A DNA stretch of 64,000 nt from Macrotrachela quadricornifera (Eukaryota; Rotifera; Eurotatoria; Philodinida; Philodinidae). Both the position numbers and the translations under genes were made by a program. A model generated the notes under the pieces. That model had not been told where the DNA came from and searched no databases. It saw nothing but the letters and a program-made list of their open reading frames with translations. Every line of letters starts with the position of its first letter. Within the stretch, counting starts at the first letter, position 1. Location: positions 327,143 to 391,142 of the forward strand of contig JAJEKB010020956.1 of the NCBI GenBank assembly GCA_022393335.1, written 5' to 3'. Shown one piece after another: positions 23,764 through 35,750 of this stretch.

Positions 23764-26704
23764 CTAAAATACATCTCTAACGCACTCATGCAAATACAAA
23801 TTTAAAAGTTTTCTAGTAAAACATGCGAGATTATGCACGTAACTTGCATGTTCATGCAACAATATATAACTCATGTGAAAATATAGTGTCATCTCTAATG
23901 CAGTTAAATCCATGCCATGTCATAATGTTTCATGTAACTATGTACAAGTATCTATAATATTGCGTTTATGCGCATTTTCTAAATTTTCGCATTCGTCTGA
24001 GTTCAAGACAAAAATGTCAAAAATATGATTTCTTCAACAAATGACATAAGATAGTGTAAACGACTTTAAAAATAAACTTATCAAAAAGTTGAGAATTATA
24101 CTAAATCTAAACAAAAACTTAAATTCATTTAAGATTTCCATTAGATTATTAGATAATATAGATAAGAAAAAACTTACTACATTAAGAAGGAAACAAATCG
24201 AGTCTTTTTCTCGTAAAGAAATATATGATAACATTTTGTTTGATATATGAATTTGAGCAAGTATCTGTAAAATCAGGTAATGGTATGAATAATACTCAAA
24301 AAATCTATTAGAGATATTTTTCATTAAAAAAAAATATATCCATCTCGTTTGACATACTTCTAGAGAATGATGAAACCGTAATAGGCAATATAACTCAACA
24401 GTAATAATTTGCTGGATATTATCTTGAATTTATGTAGTTATAGGTATAATTGTTTTGAGTGTCATATCAACGTATTCTCGAACTAAAGAAATAAGTCGTA
24501 TTGACAATAATTCAAGTATATTCTATGTATTTTTAGCTGATGAATCAACTCCATATTTCAGGAATTAATGTTAACGATGCTCGGTTTATTACACGAATAC
24601 TAGCGAATACTAAATATAAACGTCAAACAACAGAGTATGTATAAATTCTTCTTTATAAAAATAAATTTTCAACAACAATAAATATAGAATATTTCGATCT
24701 GAAGTTTTTCTTTTTATTTTAATCTATTCTCTCTTTTATTGCTTTATAACTACTTCACAGTGAATATGTCAATGAACGATTATTGTTTTTGCTTGAGTTT
24801 TGCTATTGTGAATATCATAATATAGAAAACTAAATGTCACATTAATTAATTTTGAGACTAGTTTAAATGTATTCCATAATTCTGATATAAAAGAGAATGT
24901 TTTCATGTTAAACTATTTTCTATATTGACAAAGATTAATAAGTTATTCAAAACTTAAATAAAAACAAAAGAAACTAAATGTATTATTTTTATTTTAGTAC
25001 AAATAATAATCAAAGTGAAAATACTGACTCTATAATAAGAATTTGGTTCACCGTATCAATGACAATCGACTATTTATCGATATACATTTCAATTAGTAGT
25101 AAGAAAAAATTTGATGCCAAACATTCGACATAATACATTCTATAATATATCCAAAAATTAATTTTAATAATAACAAAACAATTGTTGTTCAATTAATCTT
25201 CTATTCTTACGGATCATTTCCTGCAGGTAAAAAGATTTTCATCGGTCATTTGAGATAATATAAGTAATGACATTATTAAGATATTACGAAACAAATAACA
25301 AGAATGATATAAAAGATCTTCATATACAGTTGTAATGTTCGTTAATCTTCCTTCTCATCCCTTAGAAAAGTTGATTTTTCAAAAATAAATCAATATTAAG
25401 TTTTTAGTATAGGAAGATGCGTTGAAGTTTCCTCTTTCAGAATATATATGGATTTTTGGAAAATGACTAGGTTTCAATAGACTTAGTGTAAAGAAATTCT
25501 ATCCTGCTAGCCTGTTTTTCGAGAAATTTTTGTGGTAACAGTATTGCATATAAATTTTTTATATTAAAAATTATAGATGATAGTAGCTTATTCATCTGTT
25601 ACACGTTCTGAAAAAAATTGATTGAAGTAGATTGAAATAATTCCATGTTAATATAGTGTTTCTGGGGTTTTATTATCAAAATCCATTTCTAAAATTTGTT
25701 TAACATATTACTAAGAAAATAGTTTCTAATCCTGAAAATTGAACTAACTCCCATTATGTTGATTTTTAGATTCTTCCAGTAAAATGTTTATGAAAAACTA
25801 GTACGAATTTGAATTTAAAAATTCTGTTCAGACAAAAGTTGCGTACTGGCATTAGCTTTAATTTGAAATAAGTCCGAGCTCGATGCTTCATGCTATGCCC
25901 AAGTTATATCGATTCTCCTGGAGGCCAAAAATGATCTATGAATCAACTGACACTTTGGTCGAGTACGATCAGTCGAGCTGAAATTTTTACCAGAAGTGTA
26001 TCTATCCAAGTAAAATAATCTGTACGCGTTATTTTTCTGACTATTTCTCTGTAACATTACCATTCAATCTCATATATTTTCAATAATATCAAACTTTTCC
26101 AACTTTGTTTGCACTGTTACTGAATTTTTTAAACAATGCTTAGACGAAATGTACAAAAGTAAATTCATTTATTTATCATTGATGTTGTTGAAAACAAAAT
26201 TTCAAATTCCTAATTCATTCGTTTTTCAATTGTCATTTCTGTAGATATGATGAGATGAATGAAGTGAAATCTACAACTACATCAATATGACAACGACTCG
26301 AATCAATATTATTCGATAATTTCATTCTTCGAAGAAGGAAAATTTTGTTTATTTACTAAAAATTTCCTATTACGATTTAACTGATGTCAGTAGAAAATGA
26401 TTATTTATATGACATATTTTTAGAAACATCACCACTACAACCAATCATAACAATACATCAACCGGTGAGTTAAATTTTATACTTTAACTCAAACAAATAT
26501 AATAGAAGTTCGTGAATTATTTTCTTTAATTTTTCGACTCATTTCAAGGCAAATGTGATTAGAAAGAGTAATTAGAATTCTTGACACGTTACTATAAAAT
26601 GAAACCAAAAACTAACACTTAACGGCAGACATTGCATTACTTACTAATCTATTCTAGAATATAATAAATCTTATTCATTTGATATTTTATAGATATTACT
26701 AAAC
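23764..26704. other. long non-coding interval
   Basis: No supported gene. At 26425-26463 there is a possible 39-bp exon between an acceptor 'catatttttag' and a donor CCG/GTGAGT. It could precede the S8 prodomain exon, whose own acceptor-like 'gatattttatag' ends at 26692. This is inference from splice-like words only. Confidence 0.4.
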
Positions 26705-27154
26705 ATGTTGAAAAACACAAAACAAGAGAATCAATATAAAAATGTGAAAATGTCATCGGCTCCGGAAAGAATTGGTGATCGTATACTTATAAAAAATGCT
26801 TATATGGTTGAATTCTCATCTAATGTTAATGTTGCATATCGTTTTCAGACAATTGCTGATTCTCTAAATGAAATTCATCATTCAGCAATTAAAAAACGAT
26901 GTAATATTCATTCATCACTGTTTATTGGAGCTTCTTTCTCTATATCTGTTGATCATTCTATCGACGCAATTGAGATGATCAAATATGCTACTGCTATCTA
27001 TCCAATCTACACTGTCCCTGCTCCACGTTTTATAATGAACGCTATTTCTTCTGATGTATTGAATGGTAATGGTAGCAGTTTTATTATTCCACACAATGTA
27101 ACAGGTGTTAATGAAATTCATGAAAAACTGCACAACTTCGGCAAAGGTGTTAGA
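26705..27154 (+). pseudogene. S8 (subtilisin-like) peptidase prodomain exon, catalytic part missing
   Basis: 150 codons. The segment KNAYMVEFSSNVNVAYRFQT, followed by SLFIGASFSISVDHS and IYPIYTV, matches the inhibitor-I9-type propeptide of secreted subtilases, which chaperones and inhibits the protease until cleavage. The end, FGKGVR, is the usual lead-in to the catalytic Asp strand (V-x-DSG). A donor GTAAGA follows at 27155, as if the catalytic domain were in the next exon. No DSG, HGT or GTSMA-like segment is found in the following kilobase, so the gene is truncated or lies across a rearrangement. No signal peptide is visible after the ATG; a 5' exon may be missing. Family assignment is fairly firm; that it makes no active protease is inference. 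Confidence 0.6.
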
Positions 27155-27159
27155 GTAAG

Positions 27160-28098
27160 AAAATTATACAATTGTATAGTTCTCATTATTTGTTTTGCAT
27201 AAAAGAACTGAACTGATTAACGCTTTTTGTTAATGTTAGACATTTCAATTTTGAAAACTTTTGCATATTGAAAACATATTTAAATGTAGTAAGAAATATT
27301 CGAACTTAAAAATATTGAGACTCGGTCTGAAGCTTGAGTTCTTTTGGTGAAAATTCTTATAAATTACATATTTAGATATTCATATATAAATAGAAAAAAA
27401 AACAAGCGGGCTTTTTTACTACTATATTATTTTTATATTGTGTTGCGTTGAATTGAAATAGTTACTCATAAGAAGAATGTATTTCGATATGTAATTCCTT
27501 CAAAATCTAATAACATAAAAAAATAGTTGGAAGAGCCGTCAATAGACAGGAAATAATGACTTAAACATGAAGAATTGCTTCTAAAGATTCTGTATATTTT
27601 ATAGCGATATCTTCTTGCTAACACTATACATTATTAAATTTCAAATATATAGGATGGAAGATTAAATTTAAACAATGTATTCAATAGAATAAATAAGTAA
27701 ACGATCATACATTTCTCTCATGCATAAAAAAAGATAAATTTATCAATTTTTATTAGTAGATTGATCATCTCAAGCAGTGTGACAAGATTATTTATTTGAT
27801 TTATTGACATTTGAATTCTGTGATGATTGATATTTTGTTTTTCGATTTTGACATTGTAGTTCAATAGAGCAAATATTTTTATCGACATATCCAAATTTTT
27901 AGATCTAAAATCTTGGGAAAAAAAATTTGATTCTAGACAGACTTTTTGCACCCTCTTGATCATCCTATCTTTTTATTCACAAATCCACTCGAGTCGATAT
28001 TTTGACAATTTCTTCAAAACCACTAAGCCAATCGAATTCATTCAAATCTTATTTGATAGTGTCTGAGATGCACTACAAAATGCTACAAAACATGAAAC
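27160..28098. other. non-coding, no catalytic S8 exon found
   Basis: AT-rich. The reading frames present are short and unlike proteins. It was searched for the remainder of the S8 peptidase and none was seen. Confidence 0.5.
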
Positions 28099-28591
28099 AT
28101 ATTCGTTATTGAGATTTGTAGTTATAGGATCTTGAAGCACAAAACTCATGAAAAAAATAGATGTAAAATATTCGTATCTTTTCTAGTTTTAAGCCTCTTC
28201 TTATTTCAATTCTTAAACCACCAAACATGTTTTTATTTCAGCTTGTAGAGTTTTTCACGCTGCATCTACCCATATAAAATTCATGATATGAAAAAACGGC
28301 CAACATCCTGAAAAATAGCATAGACTAGGTGGTTCATAACGCTCCCAATAGAAGAACATCGATAATGACTCCAACAGGCACTGATCAAATTCTCCTAAAA
28401 GTAATGAATTCCTAATTGAATTATGAAACTGACAATATATAAGTCATTAATCAAGATTCAATGGTTATGTGTTACATGAAAATTATGTTCCGCATAAACA
28501 TGAAAGGTGGATAGGCTTTCAATATTCATCTACTTCTGCAGAGAAAAATCTACAAATGTCCAGGATTCATTCAAATTCAAATGTATAAAGA
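28099..28591 (+). repeat. left arm of 494-bp inverted repeat
   Basis: From 'atattcgttattgag' to 'aaatgtataaag'. It mirrors 32501-32995 over its whole length with roughly 90% identity and carries one copy of the GATGCAGCGTG motif (as complement, near 28250). No coding sequence. Confidence 0.75.
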
Positions 28592-30205
28592 AGTCATTAA
28601 GCCTGATATCAAATAGATGATCTTAGTTTCAGAGAACAAAATACACGATCAGCTTTTGTTTTATAACCAGATATCTATTAAAGTAGTCTTAGTTTATCGT
28701 CAAAAAAAATACTTAATAATCGCTTAAGACTATTCGTATATCACATCCGTATAATGCAGATCAATGGTTAAGTAAAGAGGGTCATATGAAATGTATTGAG
28801 TAAATGACATGCCCCTTTTGCATATGGCTATGGCTCATAGAATGAATTCTACACGAAATGAACCTCATATATTTTTCTATATTTTGTAGAATCCAATATT
28901 TTCTGATAGGTAATAAAGTTTTCCTTTAAATTAAAACGTCGGTCGACCTTCTTTTGTTTATCTGATGACAAGTTTACGGTATGGTTTTGTTGAAAATGAA
29001 TGTGTATTGTTTTTGAGTTTATTAAAAGTAGTTGGAGCTAATTTACTGGTATATTTTCATTATGCAGGGATATTGATTAACTAAAAATTCAGGATGGTGA
29101 AGACAAAATATCCCTCCATAAAAAGGTCGGTAGAAGAAATCTTGAAAAAATCTGTTTTGTATGTATAGTTGACGAGTGCGATCATTCGTGAATGAGACGT
29201 TTTTTGGTTGGTTATATATATATAGGAATATCTAGATAAACATTACTAAATAGGTTGATAAATATTGCATTATTTCTTCGAAGCTCTTGATAACTTTATT
29301 TCTTTAATTAAACTAATTGATCAAATGATTCATTATTATTCATTTGATATCAAAAGTGAATATTGTTAATTTGCTTTATCTACTTTTGTTTATTATGAAT
29401 AGCGTAGACATCAATTTGGGGATACGTACTTAAAATACAAGCACTAAAAAACAGGGAAACTTGAACTCATAAAACAGTTCTAACCAAAATTTTCACTCTT
29501 TCGCAAAATATGTCGGCGTTTCAAGCGTCGTCACATCATCCAAACAACAAGCCAAGAGATAGAATCTTTTTAGGTATTAGTAATTACACAACGGACGTAC
29601 ATAGCAAACGGCATATGAACATATTAAATCAGGAATGCAGATAACCGTTTAAACAGGCGGTTCCATTACTAACATAAGAAGAAAATTGCGATTTAAAGTA
29701 TTAATTATTATTATTTGTTTCAAAATCCATATGAAAGAATGGATAAAACAAAATTGGGAAAGAAACTTCTCAAAACTTACTATTTCTTCTTGAATACTAA
29801 ATAAATTATTTATATTTCGAAATTAAGCTGAAATTCAACCTTTGAGTTTTCATCGTTCTGAAGAGATATTTATTCACCTTAATACTCAAAAGTCTAGACA
29901 TTGCCATACTATGGCGAGATACTTTCTCATATTGTTAAACTCATCTGTGATTCTTCGGAGAGTTCATATTCAAAAGATTTTTTGTACATTGATATCTATG
30001 CTGAATAGAATCATATGTTTGTGATAAAATGATACACTTTAGTGAACATTAGTTCTCAAATAACTATAGCGTAATATAAAATTATGAGAAATTGATTGAA
30101 TCATGAATTATTTTGCAGTTAGTTTATAAACCAAATTTGGCAGAGAATGTTTCCAGACATGAAATTCTTCTTACTCAAACAGCCTCAAAGTATGTAATGT
30201 GCTCA
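28592..30205. other. interior of inverted-repeat segment, no gene
   Basis: AT-rich, with only short unrecognised frames. No transposase motif (DDE, hAT C-terminal or similar) was seen. Confidence 0.5.
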
Positions 30206-30213
30206 GTTCGGAT

Positions 30214-31746
30214 CAGAGACCGTCACAGGGGAGGGCTGCCCTGATGCCCTGCCCTGTGCGATTTTATAGGGCAGGGCAGGGCAGAAGTTTTTGCCCTGAT
30301 GCCCTGATTCCTGTTTTCTGCAGTAAGTACTATTTTCGAGATTTTTGACCTAATAACAGTGATATCATAATCATTTGTAATAGATGTGGGTATCAGTTGG
30401 TCAAGATAAGTGGCACTAGCCGAACTTCTTTTAGCAAGTGCTTGACATTTTTGGGTTTCTTAAGACTGAATGTCATGCGCTCTGGACACATCATGAGTAA
30501 AGACTGGAGACCACTAAAAAAAACTGAAATGTTTGTGCTTCTTGTTTCATCGCTTATTGTTCTTATTCATGAAGTTGAGTTCTTGTTCAAGCGCTTGTGT
30601 TTCTTGATCGACCAAGCACTTAGAGTGCAACAAAAGCCATTACCACGGCGTTTAATAGTCCTTCTCGCACAAGGAAATCTATTCAGACATGAAAATACAA
30701 AGTTATTACATTGTAGAGCTTTTCGAGGCGCATCGAACGGTATGTAGTGATTGATTTTTTCATCAAGTTTTGAATGAGTTAGAGTCAATTTACTGATAGA
30801 CGACTACACATCCATTCTCACATCTATACCCAAGCATGATAAGTTAATAAACATAATCTAGTTGATATCATTGCGAACTAGCTTCTGTTCTTTCTTTTTT
30901 TCATCAATTTAACATTCACAATGATCGATTATCAGTAAAAACTGATAGTTTGAAAAAATAAATACTATAAGAAAGACAGTGGAGAGACAATCCATATCAG
31001 TAGTCCAACTTCAATAGTGTAAACACCAAGGATCTTCATTTAATCTCGGGTAGAAAAGTCGTGGTTATTTTATTCGAATTGATTGTTTCTAAGCTATTCC
31101 TTGCTCTGGTCGCCATAAGTTCAGCGCATGACTGTCTTGATCTAGACGCATGACCCACGCAAGCATTCAAGTGCGTGTCTGTAGGTCGAGAGGCATTCAG
31201 TATGGACACATGTTGAACTCAAGTCCTAGCAAGCGCTTGAATAAAATAGTTCGATTAGAACTTTTTTTAATGGATGTGATTGTATCATTTTTTATGATTT
31301 TATTGAATGCAATTTAGTCTACATTTATGTAAAAAAGGATGGATAAAAACAAGAAGGGAATACGTCGAATAATGCGCGTTCATATAAAAAAACAACTTAC
31401 TATGTTTATTTACTATTTCAGTATTTTTTTTCTAATACTTGCATTTTTCTCCTGTAATGATTTGGATTGTTTTTTATGCTTAAATATACTAGACTTTTTC
31501 TATGATGATCCCAGTTTATGTATAGCATTTTTTTCGAATTAATATAAATAACATATACGTGTTTAACCTGAAAATGGCTATATACTTTTAACATATCAGC
31601 AATTCTATTAATTAGCGAAATCAAATGAAACGCCCTGCCCTGCTCTGCCCTCAGGGCAGGACAGGGCGAAAAATTTTACCCTGAAAAAATTTCAGGGCAG
31701 GGCAGGGCAGGGCAGGGCAAAAAAAATTGCCCTGTGACGGTCTCTG
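30214..31746. mobile_element. non-autonomous hAT element, 1533 bp, with 8-bp TSD
   Basis: Perfect 17-bp terminal inverted repeats, CAGAGACCGTCACAGGG and its complement at 31730-31746, are flanked by identical 8-bp duplications GTTCGGAT at 30206-30213 and 31747-31754. The 8-bp duplication and the CAG-type end are diagnostic of the hAT superfamily. Subterminal regions are packed with GCCCTG/AGGGCAGGGC repeats (30222-30306 and 31631-31734), probable transposase-binding arrays. Interior frames (for example 30397-30747) do not resemble a hAT transposase, so it must rely on a transposase supplied elsewhere. An intact duplication and intact ends indicate a fairly recent insertion. Confidence 0.9.
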
Positions 31747-31754
31747 GTTCGGAT

Positions 31755-32500
31755 TCGTTGTAGGACATGTTAAAACAATGTAGTAAATGTATGGGTCTAG
31801 AATAGCTAAGTTTCAAGCAAGGCTCTAAAGGAGAAGTAACTTTACTTAGATTTTTCAACGACAATGTAGAATGATTATTAATTATAATGCTCCTTAAATG
31901 TTTGAAAATAACTCAATATTTAGCCCGTAAAATTTTATTCTTGGAAGAATATGTATACGCAAAAAATAAATCAACCGAATAAATCCGTTAATAATTTTAA
32001 TGTATAGTATAATGGATGTCATTCGTAAAATAATAGCATGCAATAGTGAAAATTATTGCACTATTATAAAAAAAACATGTTCTCTAGATTAAAGAATGAA
32101 TCTTTACAGAAATCAGCACCTGATCGACGTGATATGTTTTAGAGCATTGTCTTTTCTACTGATTGTGTAATTTGAAAATGGTCCCAATAGCTGTTACTCT
32201 TTTTCTCTAACAATCTAGTGATGCTAGTTTAATTTAAATATAATTTTAGAAAAAAGACTACTGGATATTTATACCAAAAATTAAAACCTGTAACTATCGT
32301 ATAAAATGTTGTTGTTATTTTTTTATCAGACAAGTATGAGATGAAGATGCAAACGTTTATATTTATAAAAAAGCACATAGCAAGAATAGTGAAAATCATA
32401 TTACGCATAAAATTTTAGACAACTTCGACATAAAAGCAAAGAAATCGATTATCATGTTCTCTTCGTCTAGAAAAGATCTGAATATTTTGATAAAATACTT
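31755..32500. other. interior of inverted-repeat segment, no gene
   Basis: AT-rich, nothing recognised. Confidence 0.5.
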
Positions 32501-32995
32501 CCTTTATACATTTGAATTTAAATGAATCCTGAACATTTGTAGATTTTTTTCTGCAGAAGTAGATGAATATTGAAAGCCTATCCAGCTTTCATTTTTATAC
32601 GGAACATAATTTTCATGTAACACATAACCATTGAATCTTGATTAATGACTTACATATTGCCAGAGTTTCATAATTCAATTAGAAATTCATTACTTTTAGG
32701 AGAATTTGATCAGGGCCCGTTGGAGTCATTATCGATATTCTTCTATTGGGAGCGTTATGAACCACCTAGTCTATGCTATTTTTCAGGATGTTGGCCGTTT
32801 TCTCATATCATGAATTTTATATGGGTAGATGCAGCGTGAAAAACTCTACAAGCTGAAATAAAAACATGTTTGGTGGTTTAAGAATTGAAATAAGAAGAGG
32901 CTTAAAACTAGAAAAGATACGAATATATGACACCTATTTTTTTCATGAGTTTTGTGCTTCAAGATCCTATAACTACAAATCTCAATAACGAATAT
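32501..32995 (-). repeat. right arm of 494-bp inverted repeat
   Basis: Inverted copy of 28099-28591. The differences seen are single substitutions and a few small indels. The small plus-strand frame inside it (32645-32839) is not supported as a gene. It ends about 95 bp before the ATG of the DUF707 gene. Confidence 0.75.
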
Positions 32996-33091
32996 ACTCT
33001 CCTCTGTATGATGCATGGTGTGCAATAACGCTAAAATACAAATATTTGGAATTCTAATCGCTATTTAATTTTGGTTTTTATCATATTTCAG

Positions 33092-34210
33092 ATGCGAATT
33101 AGACGTTATGTCAATGTTGTTTGTTTCATAGCTGGAGTGTATGCTATTTCATGGCTGATAATTTCTCGATCTCACTCTGACCGCCAAAAACAAATAAGTC
33201 CCATTATTTCTCTCGTTGTTGAGTGCGATAAAAATGATACTGTAGACAATCCGAGTATTATTATAAATAGTACAAATTCTGTGGACATCGTGGATTCGAC
33301 TATGCTAATTAATCATTCAAAAAATGCTCAATTAGAAGTTTCAACCGTAGAAACCAAACATACTCTCAGTATAAATAGTATAAGCTTGGAGAGAAAGAAG
33401 AAATGCAATTTAAAAAATTCAGCAAGCTGTGGTACAACAAACAAGAGTCTTATAGTTACATTTTGGACAGCGAGATCACGAAAAAAATGGCTCTGCAATA
33501 ATCTCCTAACTTTTTTTCCTGAAAAATATTACGATTACGTTATCATGATTCGAGATAATTCGAATTGGGTAACTCATCGAGCTTATAAAACTGCTATATG
33601 GATTCATGCGAATGGCCAGGACAAATTCTGGTTTATCAAAAGATTTATTCCCATCCATGTGATAAAAGCATACCGTTATGTGTGGATTATGGACGACGAT
33701 GCCCATCCAATGTTTCGCGCACATCATTATGAATGCATAACTGACTTCTATAATATTTCACTATCAAGTCCTGTTTATATTGGTCATATTCAAGGAATAC
33801 ATAACATAACACGGCCGAATTCCGATGCTGCTCATCATATAGGCCGATGGACTGATTTTGTTGAAATTGGGCCCATAGTAGTAGCGAAGACAAGTGCATG
33901 GCAATGTGTATGGGATATAATTAGTCCACTAGTAGGACTGGGTTACGGACTTGACAATGTTTGGTGTAAATATATCAAATTTCAGTGTATGCAACACGAA
34001 ACTTTCGAATATGTGTGTGCTTTGCTTGATATTTTTGGCTTCTATCACGACTCTCCTTCAGGAATGACAACAGGAAAGGAAGGAGTTCGAGAAATACCAG
34101 CATATGAGGCTCATTTCTCAAAATATGGGTCAAAATTCGATACCTTTGGATATATCGCCACTGATCTTTCAGTTTATGATGCCTGTAACATTAAAACAAT
34201 ATCGTCTTAA
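33092..34210 (+). CDS. DUF707 family type II membrane protein (glycosyltransferase-like)
   Basis: 372 residues from ATG at 33092, preceded directly by an acceptor-like 'tatcatatttcag', so an intron in the 5' UTR is possible. Residues 9-25 form one membrane segment after a basic RIRR start: a type II signal anchor typical of Golgi enzymes. Residues 26-115 are a variable Ser/Asn-rich stem with several N-glycosylation sites. From about 118 the DUF707 domain follows: VTFWTARS, YVWIMDDDAHPMF (DDD at 201-203, a possible metal/nucleotide-sugar site), GIHNITRPNSDAAHHIGRWT (235-254), FVEIGPIVVA and GLGYGLDNVWCKYI (282-295). DUF707 proteins are presumed glycosyltransferases, but no activity is established for this one. 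AATAAA overlaps the stop region (34211) and recurs at 34344. The gene appears intact. Confidence 0.85.
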   Translation: MRIRRYVNVVCFIAGVYAISWLIISRSHSDRQKQISPIISLVVECDKNDTVDNPSIIINSTNSVDIVDSTMLINHSKNAQLEVSTVETKHTLSINSISLERKKKCNLKNSASCGTTNKSLIVTFWTARSRKKWLCNNLLTFFPEKYYDYVIMIRDNSNWVTHRAYKTAIWIHANGQDKFWFIKRFIPIHVIKAYRYVWIMDDDAHPMFRAHHYECITDFYNISLSSPVYIGHIQGIHNITRPNSDAAHHIGRWTDFVEIGPIVVAKTSAWQCVWDIISPLVGLGYGLDNVWCKYIKFQCMQHETFEYVCALLDIFGFYHDSPSGMTTGKEGVREIPAYEAHFSKYGSKFDTFGYIATDLSVYDACNIKTISS

Positions 34211-34343
34211 AATAAATTCTTTAATTATGTTCGGAAAATTGTTTTCGAGAGTGCTATCATTACTTTGTATCATATTACAGTTAATTCAAATTTCCTTGTA
34301 GGCATAGATCAGTTCTCTATTTTACCATTACTGTTGAAAGCAA

Positions 34344-34349
34344 AATAAA
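34344..34349 (+). terminator. candidate polyadenylation signal of DUF707 gene
   Basis: AATAAA 134 bp past the stop codon. Another lies immediately after the stop (34211-34216). Confidence 0.35.
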
Positions 34350-35750
34350 ATTATAGAATGCCACTTTCTTGTGTTACTTCAACTGTTTGACAATGTGTCA
34401 GTCGATCTTGCTATGATCGATAGAAATGGGCTTATCAACAGAGGAAATCACAATGTTTCTAACCGAGACTTCATTTATTGAGAATGAAGAGTGAAATATC
34501 TCACTGAAAGTGAAGGAGAATCTGAACTTTGCGAGATTATTATGATTTAGATGTGCAAAAAAGAGTTGGATGTGAAGCTGATTTTAATGTCAGTATTCGT
34601 GGAAACTTAAAATAGGAGAGCTAAAAATGATCATACTTCAGCTTACGATATGTGAATGGTCTTTGGCCAAATTTTTTGGTACGTATTTGACCATGTCATT
34701 TTCGATCTTCTGTTGAAAAGTTTTCCCTGAAAATTCCTATATATAATCAAGAGCCTGAAGGTACACTGTTTGTTTTTATCATTACCATGTTCAAAATTGA
34801 GAACTGCTAATTGTTCGTTAATTCAGAAAGAGCAATTTGTAAGCTGTACTCTCCTTCGCAGCACAAAGTCAGCAAAATGATCCCATGGTTTCCGAAGAAA
34901 GTCAATAAAATTCCATGATTGGTCTTCAGTTGAGATCCAAGTGCCAAAAATGCATAGGATTCGACGTTTGCATTTAAAATTCCTTTGTGGAATCGATGTC
35001 GGATATTATAGAAGGAAGCCATAAGGATTCCAATGTGAGAAATCATTGAAAAATGTCGCTATAATACGGCCAATGACGGTGAACAGTTTTCGTCTTTTCA
35101 TGTGGTTCTTTCAAAGATTTTGTTGCCTGAAGCGATGTGATCATATGTTAAACTATAGATATCGATTTTCGGATAAGGGTCGTGGGATCCAACGAATATT
35201 GACAAAAACTAGTGTTGTAAGGAAGCGAATAAGTTGTAAAAAATACGAAACTTTGAAGATCCAAACATGAAGGATTAAGTTTACTATGTAGAATTCTCTG
35301 AGCACAACAGAAAAATTTCGGCTACTTTTATGGATATTGTAAGAAAATGACATAGAAAATGATTGACGAATTCGAACAATTACGATATTTTGACAAAAGA
35401 CTGTAATATAATCAATAACTTTAGATTGAATTACTATGCAACCGATGCTTATTATACTAAAACACTCGGTATTTATTAATTCATATTTTCTCATCAATTA
35501 ACTCAAGAATTCGATCCTTTCCTACGTTTTACCACAATGGGTTATTGTCAGATGCTATTACATCCAACGATGACTCATCTTTGAAGAAAAGGTCTGTGAA
35601 TTCAACGGCTTCCTATGTTATGCTACAATCAATGATTGTGGTATACTGTCAAAACTAATGATGATTCATGTTAGCTAGGGCTGTTCAAGCTGTACAAAAT
35701 GTTTATTTTAAAATAATAATAATCACACCTCTCTTCCCCATATATACACA
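34350..35750. other. non-coding, possible old gene remains
   Basis: Less AT-rich than its surroundings, with short frames on both strands (34807-35046 minus, 35153-35497 minus) that resemble nothing known. No gene supported. Confidence 0.4.

Noticed and set aside
30397..30788. 116- and 73-residue frames inside the hAT element
   Set aside because: Neither resembles a hAT transposase (no zinc finger, DDE or C-terminal dimerisation region) and they overlap on opposite strands.
33506..33899. Minus-strand frames under the DUF707 gene
   Set aside because: Shadows of the real gene.
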